DNA of 64,000 nt from JAICMB01 sp963795935 (GCA_963795935.1 CAWCJO010000019.1:1-64000); one strand, 5' to 3'. Positions 19,637 to 29,171 are shown, counted from the first letter of the stretch. The notes: generated by a model from the sequence alone, not told the origin. Program-made: numbers and translations.

Positions 19637-21181
19637 ATGGCTGAAGACGCCGCCAATGTCCCCGCGCAGGCGCGGCCGGGCGACCCCTGCGCGATGGTGA
19701 TTTTCGGCGCATCGGGCGATCTCACCAAGCGCAAGCTGCTGCCCACGCTCTACAACCTAGCGAAGAAAAATCTTGTGCCGGCCGATTTCGCGCTCGTCGG
19801 CGTTGCCATCGAGCCGATGGGCGACGAGGATTTCCGCAAACTGGTTCGCCAGGACTTGCTCGAGTTCGGCGGCGCGCCGGAGCTTTGCAAGTTCTGCGAT
19901 TGGTTATTGGAGCGGCTGTACTACATTTCCGGAGACCTGCGCGACCCGGGCGTGTTCGAGCGGCTGAAAACGCTGCTGTCGGAGGTCGATCAGAAACACG
20001 GGACGAAGGGAAATTATCTTTATTACTTGGCCACCACGCCGGCGCTGTTCGGCATCGTCGTGGAGCGGCTGGGCGCGGCGGGTCTGGCGGACGAATCCGG
20101 CGGCCAGTGGCGCCGCGTGGTGATCGAGAAACCGTTCGGCCACGACCTGGAGTCTGCCCGCGCGCTGAATCGCGAGATCCGCAACGTACTCGGCGAGCGT
20201 CAGATTTTTCGCATCGATCATTATCTCGGCAAGGAGACGGTCCAGAACATCCTGGTGTTCCGGTTCTCGAACGGCATTTTCGAGCCGGTCTGGAACCGCC
20301 GCTATATCGACCACGTGCAGATCACGGTGGCCGAGACGCTCGGCGTAGAGGAGCGCGGCGGTTACTACGACCATGCCGGCGCGCTGCGCGACATGGTGCC
20401 CAACCATATCCTGCAGCTCGTTACCCTGACAGCCCTGGAGCCGCCCATTTCCTTCAAAGCCGACGCGGTCCGCGACGAGCAGGCGAAAATCCTGAACGCT
20501 CTGCAGGTGCTGGCGCCGGAGGACGTGCTGACGCGCGCCGTGCGCGGCCAATACGGCGAGGGGGTGATCGATGGCGAACACGTCCCGGCGTACCGCTCGG
20601 AGCACAACGTCGCGCCCGATTCGCATACCGAAACCTTCGTCGCCATGAAGCTTTCCATCGACAACTGGCGCTGGGCGGACGTGCCTTTCTACATCCGCAC
20701 CGGAAAGCGTCTGGCGAAGCGGGTCACGGAAATCGCGATTCAGTTCCGCCGCGCGCCGTTTATTCTATTCCGCGATACGCCGGTCGAGCACCTCAACCCC
20801 AATCTCCTGGTGCTGCACATCCAACCCGATGAGGGCATTTCACTGCGCTTCGGCGCCAAGGAGCCTGGTCCCGTTGTGCACGTCGGGTCTGTCGATATGG
20901 ACTTCCGCTACGAAGATTATTTCGGCAAGGAGCCGAGCACCGGTTACGAGCGGCTCCTGTACGACTGCATGCTGGGCGATGCCACGTTGTTTCAGCGCGC
21001 CGACATGGTCGAAGCCGGATGGAATGTGGTGCAGCCTCTCCTCGATGTCTGGAATGCGCTTCCGCCGCGCCATTTCCCCAATTACGCGGCCGGAACGATG
21101 GGTCCGAAAGAGGCCGACGATCTGATGGAGCGCGACCACAGGAAATGGCATAGCCTGGACATGACAGCGCGCGGCCATTGA
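19637..21181 (+). CDS. zwf: Glucose-6-phosphate 1-dehydrogenase
   Basis: First enzyme of the oxidative pentose phosphate pathway, making 6-phosphogluconolactone and NADPH. It has 514 residues, the usual length. The NADP-binding motif FGASGDLTKRKLLP is at about 23-36, the active-site segment RIDHYLGKE near residue 192, and VAETLGVEERGGYYD and PNHILQL follow. It directly follows gnd with 3 nt between, so the two consecutive oxidative steps are encoded by one operon. A typical member, cytoplasmic, with no anomalies. Confidence 0.97.
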   Translation: MAEDAANVPAQARPGDPCAMVIFGASGDLTKRKLLPTLYNLAKKNLVPADFALVGVAIEPMGDEDFRKLVRQDLLEFGGAPELCKFCDWLLERLYYISGDLRDPGVFERLKTLLSEVDQKHGTKGNYLYYLATTPALFGIVVERLGAAGLADESGGQWRRVVIEKPFGHDLESARALNREIRNVLGERQIFRIDHYLGKETVQNILVFRFSNGIFEPVWNRRYIDHVQITVAETLGVEERGGYYDHAGALRDMVPNHILQLVTLTALEPPISFKADAVRDEQAKILNALQVLAPEDVLTRAVRGQYGEGVIDGEHVPAYRSEHNVAPDSHTETFVAMKLSIDNWRWADVPFYIRTGKRLAKRVTEIAIQFRRAPFILFRDTPVEHLNPNLLVLHIQPDEGISLRFGAKEPGPVVHVGSVDMDFRYEDYFGKEPSTGYERLLYDCMLGDATLFQRADMVEAGWNVVQPLLDVWNALPPRHFPNYAAGTMGPKEADDLMERDHRKWHSLDMTARGH

Positions 21182-21462
21182 TCGTGCGCGGCCGCTAGGC
21201 CGCCTTCCACGCCTCGCCCGCCTCGGCTGGCCGGCGCCGGGTTCGGATCGCCAACGTGCCCCGCGGCGCTCGCGCGGCGCGGGAATTTGCTAAAACATAT
21301 CCAGATGCTTCTGTTTACTGGAAATCGCGGTTGCGCCCCCTGTTTTCATCGAGATCGCAGGCCCCCGCGTCAAAGCCGATTTCCACCGCTATTTGCACAA
21401 TGTAACCGCCGGGCGGCGTAGGACCAAACTTTTGCTTGTGCCGGCGTTCTTAGGCGCTTAAC
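21182..21462. other. Intergenic region between zwf and dnaB, no gene seen
   Basis: About 280 bp, very GC-rich near zwf and more mixed near dnaB. I see no open frame with a recognisable protein, no clear terminator with a T-run and no strong consensus promoter. Confidence 0.5.
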
Positions 21463-22845
21463 GTGGAACCTGCACCCTACATGGATATCGCGCTCGAAAG
21501 AGGCCTTCCAGCCAATCTCGACGCCGAGCGGTTCGTGCTCGGCTCGATACTGATGGACGATTCGTCCTTCATCTCGACCGCCGGAACGATCGACCCGGAC
21601 GATTTCTCGCTCGAAAAACACCGCCGCATATTCACGCGGATGACCGACTTGTACAGCCGCGGCGAGCGCATCGATCGCGTGACCGTCGCAAACGAGCTGA
21701 TGAAGCATTCTCAGCTCGAGTCCGTCGATGGCTTGAGCTATCTCGTCTCCCTCGACGACGGCTTGCCGGCCATCTCAAATCTCGACAGCTACGTGCGAAT
21801 CGTCAAGGACAAGTCGATTCTCCGCCGCATCATTTTTAATTCGCAAAAACTGATCGACCGCTGCGTTCTGGGCGACGAAGAGCCGGACCAGATCCTTTCC
21901 AGCGCGGAAGAAAGTCTCCTCAAAATCGGCGACACCCGCGCCAAAGACGCTCTTACGACTCCGGAGCGCATCATCCGCGAGTTCGAGGGCGGGCTTAACG
22001 CTTTTCTCGATCCCAGCAGACGAATTAAAGGCGTCGGCACCGGGTTTCTCAAGCTCGACGAGATGACCGGAGGGTTCCATCGCGGCGAGTTGATCATTCT
22101 CGCGGCCCGGCCCTCGATGGGAAAGACGGCGCTCGCCCTGAATATCGCCCAACACGTCGCCATGAACCCGCAGCAGAAGCAGACCGTGGCGGTGTTTTCG
22201 CTCGAAATGTCCAAGGAGTCGCTGCTGACGCGCATGATTTGCGCGGCCGCGCGGGTCGATCAGCAAAAATTCCGCGCCGGCTACTTGAACCAGGACGAGC
22301 GGCGGCGTTTGCAGAAGGGCGCCGCGGAGTTGGTGCAGTCGCCGCTGTTTATCGACGATACGCCGGGAACGAATTTGATGGATATTCACGCTAAGCTGCG
22401 GCGCCTGCGCAGCGAGCATGGACTCTCGCTCGTGATCGTCGACTACCTGCAACTGATGAGCTCGCGCGGCCGGCACGAGAACCGCAATCAGGAAGTCAGC
22501 GCCCTTTCGCGCGGATTCAAGCTTATGGCTAAAGAACTCGACGTGCCGATGCTGGTGTTGTCGCAGCTCAGCCGCGCGCCCGAGACCCGCCCCGGCGACC
22601 ATCGCCCGCAAATGAGCGATCTGCGCGAGTCGGGTTCGATCGAGCAGGACGCCGATGTCATCGCATTCATCTTTCGCGAGGAGGTTTATAAACCGGATCG
22701 CGAAGATCTGAAAGGCATGGCCGAGCTGCTGCTGTCCAAACAGCGCAACGGACCCACCGGCCGCGTGAACCTCGTATTCCTGAAGGAATTCACGAAATTC
22801 GAGAACCGCACCAACGATTTGGGGGAGGATGTCATGGGCGAGTAG
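21463..22845 (+). CDS. dnaB: Replicative DNA helicase DnaB
   Basis: Hexameric 5'-3' helicase that unwinds the replication fork. 460 residues. The N-terminal helical domain begins PANLDAERFVLGSIL (primase/DnaC-interacting region). The RecA-like domain has Walker A ARPSMGKTALALN near residue 220, FSLEMSKESL, Walker B LVIVDYLQLM and the DHRPQMSDLRESGSIEQDAD motif. The GTG at 21463 gives MEPAPYMDIALERG and an ATG at 21481 would remove six residues; neither has a strong SD. The 280 bp upstream (21182-21462) contains no gene that I can see. Ends intact, no intein. Confidence 0.95.
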   Translation: MEPAPYMDIALERGLPANLDAERFVLGSILMDDSSFISTAGTIDPDDFSLEKHRRIFTRMTDLYSRGERIDRVTVANELMKHSQLESVDGLSYLVSLDDGLPAISNLDSYVRIVKDKSILRRIIFNSQKLIDRCVLGDEEPDQILSSAEESLLKIGDTRAKDALTTPERIIREFEGGLNAFLDPSRRIKGVGTGFLKLDEMTGGFHRGELIILAARPSMGKTALALNIAQHVAMNPQQKQTVAVFSLEMSKESLLTRMICAAARVDQQKFRAGYLNQDERRRLQKGAAELVQSPLFIDDTPGTNLMDIHAKLRRLRSEHGLSLVIVDYLQLMSSRGRHENRNQEVSALSRGFKLMAKELDVPMLVLSQLSRAPETRPGDHRPQMSDLRESGSIEQDADVIAFIFREEVYKPDREDLKGMAELLLSKQRNGPTGRVNLVFLKEFTKFENRTNDLGEDVMGE

Positions 22846-22929
22846 CGCCTCACGTTCCGTCGACGCGTTGGTGAGCGGGCAGCGTCTGCTCGTGGGTCCT
22901 TATCACGTCAACACCATTCCCACATACTG

Positions 22930-23334
22930 CTAAGCGACCACCGGCACAAGCCCCGACTCGATGATTCGCTGATCCGAAGTGATGAGTCGAAGCTTGGAAA
23001 CGCGCGCCGTTGCCACAATGGCCCGATCGAATGGATCCCGCAGGATTCCCCCGAGCGCGGCCACTTCCGCGGCCACCTCCAGCGTCAACGGCAGGATCTG
23101 AAAAGCGGGATTCGATTCGAGGTCGCCAAGAAGTTTCCCTGCGCGAATCGCGCTCCGAACGCGGCCTTCGCCGAAGAGAACGGCGATCTCAAGCAGTGTG
23201 ATCGCGCCGAGAGCGAGGATCTCGCGCAGGCGCACCGACTCGCGCAAAACTCGCGCCTGCTCCCGTGAGAGCTTTTTGGGCTCCGCGAGCCAGTGCACGA
23301 CGATGTGAGTGTCGAGAAGGAATCGAGGGCTCAA
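22930..23334 (-). CDS. PIN-domain toxin (VapC type)
   Basis: 134-residue PIN-domain endoribonuclease, the toxin of a type II toxin-antitoxin pair. Acidic active-site residues are visible in FLLDTHIVVHWL, LLEIAVLF and DPFDRAIVATA, with a final ITSD segment. The start is TTG at 23332-23334, overlapping the stop codon of the antitoxin (TTGA). This arrangement matches tight toxin-antitoxin coupling. Longer upstream starts would lie entirely within the antitoxin gene and are unlikely. VapC toxins cut tRNA or rRNA; the target here is unknown. Confidence 0.88.
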   Translation of the reverse strand: MSPRFLLDTHIVVHWLAEPKKLSREQARVLRESVRLREILALGAITLLEIAVLFGEGRVRSAIRAGKLLGDLESNPAFQILPLTLEVAAEVAALGGILRDPFDRAIVATARVSKLRLITSDQRIIESGLVPVVA

Positions 23335-23591
23335 CCCGGTTCCTCGGGATCCTCGCGCAGCACTTCCCAGAGTTCGGCAAGATCCCTTTCCACGAGGTCG
23401 TCGTCGATCTCGACTTTTCCGGCCCACGCTCCCTCGGGCGATTTCCATGCAGGCTGCCGCGCGGGTCCTACGGTTGCGAGCGGCCGTCCGCGTTTTGTAA
23501 TCGTGATCGTGCCGCCGCGCTCTCCAATATCGTTAAGCATCGCCAGGCACTTGGCCTTAAACTCGGTGACATTCACGACCCGGTGCTTCAT
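23331..23591 (-). CDS. Phd/YefM-family antitoxin
   Basis: 86 residues. The N-terminus VVNVTEFKAKCLAMLNDI and TITITKRGRPLATVGP are the standard DNA-binding Phd/YefM fold. The acidic C-terminus (DLVERDLAELWEVLRED) would wrap the toxin. It precedes the PIN toxin with a 4-bp overlap. Antitoxins of this family repress their own operon, so autoregulation is expected, though I could not pick out an operator in the short upstream region. Confidence 0.88.
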   Translation of the reverse strand: MKHRVVNVTEFKAKCLAMLNDIGERGGTITITKRGRPLATVGPARQPAWKSPEGAWAGKVEIDDDLVERDLAELWEVLREDPEEPG

Positions 23592-23700
23592 GCCAAGACA
23601 CTAGCACGGAGACTGGTCATCTGACCTGTTTAGCATACTCGCATATTCCAGTGATACCCTCCTTAGAGAGGCTATAGCGCCGCAAGCAACACAGGAAATA

Positions 23701-24318
23701 ATGGAGATTGACCTGCACGATCCAGCCTTTGCAGAACTGGGGAAATTCGCTGACCGAATCGCCACGCCGCTGGAATCGCCGACCGTGAAGTTAACGGATA
23801 TGCCGGCCTGCCTCGACGATCTTCTTGGAGTGGTTTACGCCCTGATCTTCGCGAGGCAGCAGGGCTTTGTAAACAGGTCGAGCATTCCTATCGAAGTCGA
23901 CAAGGTTGTCGTGCGAGCACAAGATGTCGCAAAAGGACGTGTGCGAGTGGACGGGAAATGGATGGCGGGGTTTCATTTCAACAGCGCCATTTATCGCCTA
24001 GCTGCCGTGTACGATCGGGTCTTGCGGGTTGTCGTCTGCGGAGGAGAGAAGGAACGTGTCGGTTCCCTTCGCGACAAAGCCAAGGAGCGTTACAGTGGCT
24101 GGAACAGCGATCAGCTCGATAGAATTAACGAGCAGGTTAACACTCTTAAGCACAGGCCACCGGGAGTATTTGAAGGTCGCAAGGCGGTTTACCTGGACGC
24201 AATGTCCGCGCTCGCGGAGTTGTTGAACCTGATCGACCTTCCGCATCCTCACCGTGCTTGGAGGGACGCTGTGCCCCTCGCAATGCGAACCCCAAACCGC
24301 CCAATTGTGATACCTTAA
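23701..24318 (+). CDS. Hypothetical protein of unknown family
   Basis: 205 residues, no signal peptide or membrane segment. It begins MEIDLHDPAFAELGKFADRI and has a good SD (CAGGAAA about 6 nt before ATG). The middle section (DVAKGRVRVDGKWMAGFHFN, then AAVYDRVLRVVVCG) looks like an alpha-beta domain and the C-terminal third is helical. I do not recognise the family. It sits between the toxin-antitoxin pair and sdhC on the strand of sdhC, about 20 bp before it, and codon use looks less GC-extreme than its neighbours. It may be an accessory gene unrelated to respiration. Confidence 0.6.
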   Translation: MEIDLHDPAFAELGKFADRIATPLESPTVKLTDMPACLDDLLGVVYALIFARQQGFVNRSSIPIEVDKVVVRAQDVAKGRVRVDGKWMAGFHFNSAIYRLAAVYDRVLRVVVCGGEKERVGSLRDKAKERYSGWNSDQLDRINEQVNTLKHRPPGVFEGRKAVYLDAMSALAELLNLIDLPHPHRAWRDAVPLAMRTPNRPIVIP

Positions 24319-24339
24319 TCCCCGTCCAAAGGAGAAGCA

Positions 24340-25122
24340 TTGGCATCGCCCGACATTGTCTGGAAAAACGGCCGCTTCGGCCAGACCTCACGCCGCGACA
24401 CCTGGTGGCTCTCGCCCTTAGCGGTCTTCCTTGGCTTCGCCGCCTTCATCGTATACGCCACCTGGGCCGCCTTCCAAAACCAAAATTACATCTCCGGCCC
24501 CTACATCTCGCCGTTCTATTCGCCCGAGATCTTCGGCAGTTCCCCCCACGCCTGGTTCCCCAAACCCGCCTGGTATCCAAACCTACTGCCCTACTCCCCC
24601 GCCCTCTTCATCCTTTGGATCCCCGGCCTTTTTCGATTCACTTGCTATTATTACCGCGGCGCGTATTACAAGTCCTTCTGGGCCGATCCGCCGGCCTGCA
24701 CCGTCGCCGAGCCACGCAAATCCTATTGGGGCGAACGCTATCTCCCGCTCATCCTGCAGAATTCCCATCGCCAGTTCCTGCGCCTGTCCATCATTGTGTG
24801 GGGCTTTCTGGTGTGGGATGTCTGGGTGGCGCTATGGTTCCCCAACGGGTTCGGCATCGGCGTGGGCACGATCGTTCTCTTCATTAACGTCGTGCTGCTG
24901 GCCGGCTACATCTTCGGATGCCACGCCTTGCGCAACACCATCGGAGGATCGCTCGATCAGATCTCGCGCCACCCCGTCCGCGGCAAGATGTACGATTGCG
25001 TCACCTGCCTCAACGGCAATCACAAAAAATGGGCCTGGGCGAGCCTGGTCTCCGTAGCATTCGCCGATGTCTACGTGCGGCTCTGCGCCATGGGCGTGTG
25101 GCACGACTGGAGAATCTTTTAG
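24340..25122 (+). CDS. sdhC: Succinate dehydrogenase membrane anchor (single-subunit, Sdh1-like)
   Basis: 260-residue integral membrane protein with about five hydrophobic segments (residues 25-45, 86-100, 148-166, 172-193, 231-250). It is much larger than the E. coli anchors and has no SdhD partner, resembling the anchor of mycobacterial Sdh1 in size and operon order. Cys and His residues that could bind a cofactor are C102, C120, H143, C194-H195, H211, C220, C223 and H228. The TTG start at 24340 is supported by AAAGGAG 5 nt upstream. sdhA begins at the next base. The enzyme passes electrons from succinate to quinone, most likely menaquinone. Confidence 0.85.
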   Translation: MASPDIVWKNGRFGQTSRRDTWWLSPLAVFLGFAAFIVYATWAAFQNQNYISGPYISPFYSPEIFGSSPHAWFPKPAWYPNLLPYSPALFILWIPGLFRFTCYYYRGAYYKSFWADPPACTVAEPRKSYWGERYLPLILQNSHRQFLRLSIIVWGFLVWDVWVALWFPNGFGIGVGTIVLFINVVLLAGYIFGCHALRNTIGGSLDQISRHPVRGKMYDCVTCLNGNHKKWAWASLVSVAFADVYVRLCAMGVWHDWRIF

Positions 25123-26937
25123 GTGCCGGAATACCAGACGTATTCCTACGACGTGCTGATCATCGGCGCGGGCGGCGCGGGGTTGCGCGCCGCAATTGAA
25201 GCCGCCGCCTCGGGCGTGAAAGTCGGCGTGGTTTGCAAATCGCTGCTCGGCAAAGCGCACACCGTAATGGCGGAGGGCGGAGTCGCGGCCTCGCTCGCCA
25301 ACGTCGACGATCGCGACAACTGGCGCGTTCATTTTTCCGACACGATGCGCGGCGGCCAATACCTCAACAACTGGCGCATGGCGGAGCTGCACGCCAAGGA
25401 AGCTCCCGACCGTGTGCGCGAGCTCGAGGCTTGGGGCGCGCTCTTCGACCGCACCAAAGACGGCCGCATCCTGCAGCGCAATTTCGGCGGCCACCGCTAT
25501 CCCCGTCTGGCGCACGTCGGCGACCGCACCGGCCTCGAAATGATCCGCACGCTGCAGGACCACGGCATCCACACCGGCATGGAAGTGCACATGGAGTGTA
25601 CCGTGCTGACGCTGCTCGTCGACTCCGGCCGCGTCGCCGGCGCCTTCGGCTACGATCGCGAAAAGGGTCATTTCCTGCTATGGAAAGCCAAGGCCGTTGT
25701 CCTCGCCACCGGCGGCATCGGACGCGCCTTCAAGGTCACCAGCAACAGTTGGGAGTACACCGGCGACGGCCATGCCCTGGCCTTCCGCGCCGGCGCCGAA
25801 CTGCTCGACATGGAGTTCGTGCAGTTCCATCCCACCGGCATGGTGTGGCCCATCAGCGTGCGCGGCATCCTGGTCACCGAAGGCGTGCGCGGCGACGGCG
25901 GCGTCCTGCGCAACAAAGACGGCAGGCGCTTCATGTTCGACGATATTCCGGAGCTGTACAAGACGCAGACGGCCGACTCCGAAGACGAAGGCTGGCGCTA
26001 CACCCAAGGCGACAAGAACGCGCGCCGCCCCCCGGAGCTTTTAACGCGCGATCACGTCGCCCGCTGCATCAATCGCGAAGTCAAGGCCGGCCGCGGCAGT
26101 CCTCACGGCGGCGTGTTCCTCGACATTGCCTGGATCAAGCAACACATCCCCAATTCCGCGGAATACATCAAGCGCAAACTCCCCAGCATGTATCACCAGT
26201 TCAAACAGCTCGCCGATATCGACATTACGAAGGAGCCGATGGAAGTCGGCCCCACCACGCATTACGTCATGGGCGGCGTGCGCGTCGACGGCGATTCGCA
26301 GATGTCCACCGTGCCGGGACTCTTCGCCGCGGGCGAAGTCGCCGCCGGACTGCATGGAGCCAACCGTTTGGGCGGCAATTCGCTCTCCGACCTGCTGGTT
26401 TTTGGAAAGCGCGCGGGCGAGTACGCCTCCCGGTTTGCCGGACAAAATAGCGAGCCGGCCATCGACAGCGCCCAGGTGGACAGCGCCGCGAAAGACGCCC
26501 TGTTGCCGTTTGAGCGCGGCGCCGCCGGCGAAAATCCCTACGCGATCCAGCACGATCTCCAGGAAACCATGCAGTCGCTCGTCGGCATCGTGCGTCTTGA
26601 AGACGAGATGCGGGAAGCGCTCTACAAAATCGCGGCGTTACGCGCGCGCGCCGACCGCGCCGGCATCGCGGGAAACCGCCAATACAACAACGGCTGGCAC
26701 ACCGCCATGGATCTGCCCAACCTGTTAACAGTCTCGGAGTGCATCACCAAAGCCGCGCTGTTCCGAAAAGAAAGCCGCGGCGCGCAATTCCGCGAGGACT
26801 TCCCCAACAAAGACCCCGAGTGGGGCAAATACAACATCGTGGTGAAACGCGCCGCCGATGGTGATCCTCTTATCGAAAAGCGCGAGATCGCGCCCATTCC
26901 CGCCCCGCTGCAAGAAGTGATCGAGGAGTTCAAATAG
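25123..26937 (+). CDS. sdhA: Succinate dehydrogenase/fumarate reductase flavoprotein subunit
   Basis: 604-residue FAD subunit that oxidises succinate to fumarate. The dinucleotide motif IIGAGGAGLRAAIEA is near residues 13-27. His46 in GKAHTVMAEGG is the probable site of covalent FAD. EFVQFHPTGM, RFMFDD, THYVMGGVRVD and HGANRLGGNSLSDLLVFGKRAG are the family signatures. GTG start directly after the sdhC stop with no gap. sdhB follows immediately. Complete and typical. Confidence 0.96.
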   Translation: MPEYQTYSYDVLIIGAGGAGLRAAIEAAASGVKVGVVCKSLLGKAHTVMAEGGVAASLANVDDRDNWRVHFSDTMRGGQYLNNWRMAELHAKEAPDRVRELEAWGALFDRTKDGRILQRNFGGHRYPRLAHVGDRTGLEMIRTLQDHGIHTGMEVHMECTVLTLLVDSGRVAGAFGYDREKGHFLLWKAKAVVLATGGIGRAFKVTSNSWEYTGDGHALAFRAGAELLDMEFVQFHPTGMVWPISVRGILVTEGVRGDGGVLRNKDGRRFMFDDIPELYKTQTADSEDEGWRYTQGDKNARRPPELLTRDHVARCINREVKAGRGSPHGGVFLDIAWIKQHIPNSAEYIKRKLPSMYHQFKQLADIDITKEPMEVGPTTHYVMGGVRVDGDSQMSTVPGLFAAGEVAAGLHGANRLGGNSLSDLLVFGKRAGEYASRFAGQNSEPAIDSAQVDSAAKDALLPFERGAAGENPYAIQHDLQETMQSLVGIVRLEDEMREALYKIAALRARADRAGIAGNRQYNNGWHTAMDLPNLLTVSECITKAALFRKESRGAQFREDFPNKDPEWGKYNIVVKRAADGDPLIEKREIAPIPAPLQEVIEEFK

Positions 26938-27675
26938 ATGGCATCGCAGGCGTTGTTTCGAATCTGGCGTGGCGATTCGAACGGAGGAACGTTTCAGGAT
27001 TTCAACACCCCGGTCGATGAGGGCATGGTGGTGCTCGATGCCGTGCACCGCATTCAGGCCGAACAGGCCCCCGATCTCGCCGTGCGCTGGAATTGCAAAG
27101 CCGGAAAGTGCGGTTCCTGCTCCGCGGAAATCAACGGCATGCCGCGGCTGATGTGCATGACGCGCTTGAACGAATTGAATCTGGAAATGCCCGTGATCAT
27201 CGAGCCGATGCACGCCTTCCCCCCGATTCGGGATCTGGTCACGGATGTCTCCTGGAACTTCCGCGCGAAGAAGACGATTCGGCCGTTCCAGCCGCGCAAG
27301 CCGGACGCCCCCGACGGCACCTGGCGCATGCAGCAGCGGGATGTCGATCGCGTGCAGGAATTCCGCAAGTGCATCGAATGCTTCCTGTGCCAGGACGTCT
27401 GCCACGTTCTGCGCGAGCATCGCAAGTTCGACGAGTTTATCGGCCCGCGCTTATTGGTCTATACGGCGGCGCTCGAAATGCACCCGCTCGATACGGCGGA
27501 CCGCATTGCGGATCTCCGCTATAAGCAAGGCATGGGCTACTGCAACATCACGACCTGCTGCCGGCAGGTCTGCCCCGAGGGGATCATCATCACCGAAAAC
27601 GCCATCATCCCGCTCAAAGAGCGCGCCGTGGACCGCTACTTCGACCCCTTGGCGAAGCTCTTTCGTATTCTCTAG
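26938..27675 (+). CDS. sdhB: Succinate dehydrogenase/fumarate reductase iron-sulfur subunit
   Basis: 245 residues. The [2Fe-2S] ligands are in CKAGKCGSCS plus a later Cys in LMCMTRL, and the [4Fe-4S]/[3Fe-4S] ligands are in CIECFLCQDVC and CNITTCCRQVCPEG. It relays electrons from FAD in SdhA to quinone at SdhC on the cytoplasmic face of the membrane. ATG follows the sdhA stop with no spacing, so sdhCAB is a compact three-gene operon. It ends normally before a 186-bp intergenic region. Confidence 0.95.
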   Translation: MASQALFRIWRGDSNGGTFQDFNTPVDEGMVVLDAVHRIQAEQAPDLAVRWNCKAGKCGSCSAEINGMPRLMCMTRLNELNLEMPVIIEPMHAFPPIRDLVTDVSWNFRAKKTIRPFQPRKPDAPDGTWRMQQRDVDRVQEFRKCIECFLCQDVCHVLREHRKFDEFIGPRLLVYTAALEMHPLDTADRIADLRYKQGMGYCNITTCCRQVCPEGIIITENAIIPLKERAVDRYFDPLAKLFRIL

Positions 27676-27861
27676 CCGCCCGGCGCGGTAACGTCCGCCC
27701 AAAACAACGACAACGCCGCGTTACCCCCGAGCGCGCTCCAAGCCTCGACCCGGCCCCCGATTAACCCGAGGGGTCCCTACACCCCTAACCCGGAATTTCT
27801 TGGCCGACAGATCCAAAAAACCTACTGCCATCGTCTTAAAGCAAGAGAGGAGAAAACACGC
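27676..27861. other. Intergenic region after sdhB, no gene seen
   Basis: About 186 bp. It contains AGGAG (27847-27853 region) serving as SD for the Solibacter-type gene at 27862. I see no other feature. Confidence 0.4.
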
Positions 27862-28717
27862 GTGAAATACGCACTCATCACACTCTTACTTGGATCGATT
27901 TGCGCCGCGCAGCAGCCCCAGCAGAGAACCCTTCAAGACCGCGCCCAGCCTTATCTTGAAGCCGCTCTGGATGCGGGAAGCCAGTTCGTCGTCGTATCGT
28001 CGGCCAGCGGCATGCCGAATGTTTCCGCGGATTCGCTCGCGACGGCATTCGGAACAAGCCTCGCCGCGCAGACCGCAACCGGCACGGCGCCTTATCCCAC
28101 CAGCCTGGGCGGCATCGCCTTGCAGGTTGTCGATAGCGCCGGCGCCGTTCGCCTCGCGCCGCTCCTCTATGTCTCGCCTTCCCAGATCAACTTCCTGATC
28201 CCAACCGGAACCGCCGCCGGCATCGCGACATTCAATATCGTGAATGGCACGGGCAATCGTGCCCAGCTCCACGGCGCAGATCCAGACCGTAGCTCCGGGT
28301 CTCTTTACCGCCAACGAAAATGGACAAGGCGTCGTTGCGGCCACCGCTTACCGCACCATTGCGCCTGGTTCACTGGCAACTCCCATAGCGGTATTCCAGT
28401 GCGGCCCCGGGCCGGGCAGCGCCTCAAGCCTTTGCACCAGCGTTCCAATTGCGCTCGGCGTGGACACGCCTGTGTTCGTCACGTTCTACACAACAGGGCT
28501 GCGCGATCGGTCGAGCGACTCCGCGGTCAGCGTCGTAATAGCGGGACAGTCCATCGCGCCGCAGTCGATAACATCCCAGGATGACGGCTCCGCATTAGCC
28601 GGTATCGACCAGGTCCTGATCGGCGTGCCGCTTTCTCTACGCGGCAGTGGCGAGGTGAACGTGGTCGTCACGGTCGATGGCAAGACGTCCAATACCGGGC
28701 GCATCAATATCCAGTAG
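27862..28717 (+). CDS. Secreted Solibacter-type protein with TIGR03437-like C-terminal domain, one apparent frameshift
   Basis: About 284 residues with a signal peptide (KYALITLLLGSICAAQ). The segment PLLYVSPSQINFLIPTGTAAG is the recognisable start of the Solibacter uncharacterised C-terminal domain, followed by TVAPGLFTANENGQGVVAA and VLIGVPLSLRGSGEVNVVV. The domain ends many secreted proteins in this lineage and its role is unknown. GTG 27862 has AGGAG 9 nt upstream. The frame shifts in CGTGCCCAGC (28259-28267), probably one extra C: NGTGNRA must continue with SSTAQIQTVAP. A useful lineage marker. Confidence 0.75.
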
Positions 28718-28759
28718 ATCCCCGCTATCGTGGACGGAGGAATCGCCCGGCGCCGCCCC

Positions 28760-29171
28760 TTGCGGCTCACCCAGCCTACACGGCGGACTGCATTGCCGCG
28801 AGCGCGCTTGGCCTTTTCCAGGATATCGGATGCCTTGGCGGTCCAGATAAAAGGTTTTGGCTTGTCGTTGTGTTTGTCGATGTATGCTCCGATTGCCGTG
28901 ATCAAGTCCTCCCCATCGCGGAAAAGTCCACGGCGAGGCGTTTTTGAGTCAGGTCGCGGAAGAATCGTTCGACCATGTTGACCCACGAGCTGCTTGTCGG
29001 CGTGAAGTGGACGTGGAAGCGCGGATGACAGGACAGCCACTTCCGCAGCTTGGCATGTTTGTGGGTCGCATAGCTATCGGCGATCGGGTGAATTTGCTTT
29101 TGTTGGGGCGTGACGTCGTCTATCATGCGCAGGAATTTCAGCCACTCCCGATGGCGGCGGCGGTCGTCCAT
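28760..29171 (-). mobile_element. IS630-family transposase, degenerate 3' fragment
   Basis: The minus strand encodes the C-terminal half of an IS630-type DDE transposase: IADSYATHKHAKLRKWL, FHVHFTPTSSSWVNMVERFF, then after a frameshift near 28925-28935 LITAIGAYIDKHNDKPKPF and WTAKASDILEK. The N-terminal half with the helix-turn-helix and the first catalytic Asp is missing, and the usual stop after the last motif is not where expected. I could not find terminal inverted repeats. It is a dead insertion sequence remnant next to the Solibacter-type gene. Confidence 0.72.

Noticed and set aside
22930..23448. Longer version of the PIN toxin starting at 23448.
   Set aside because: The extra N-terminus is Arg/Gly-rich and lies entirely inside the antitoxin gene; the overlapping TTGA start is normal for TA pairs.
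28486..28760. Continuation of the IS630 frame through the 3' end of the Solibacter-type gene.
   Set aside because: Beyond about 28760 the minus-strand translation no longer resembles a transposase and overlaps a conserved plus-strand coding sequence.
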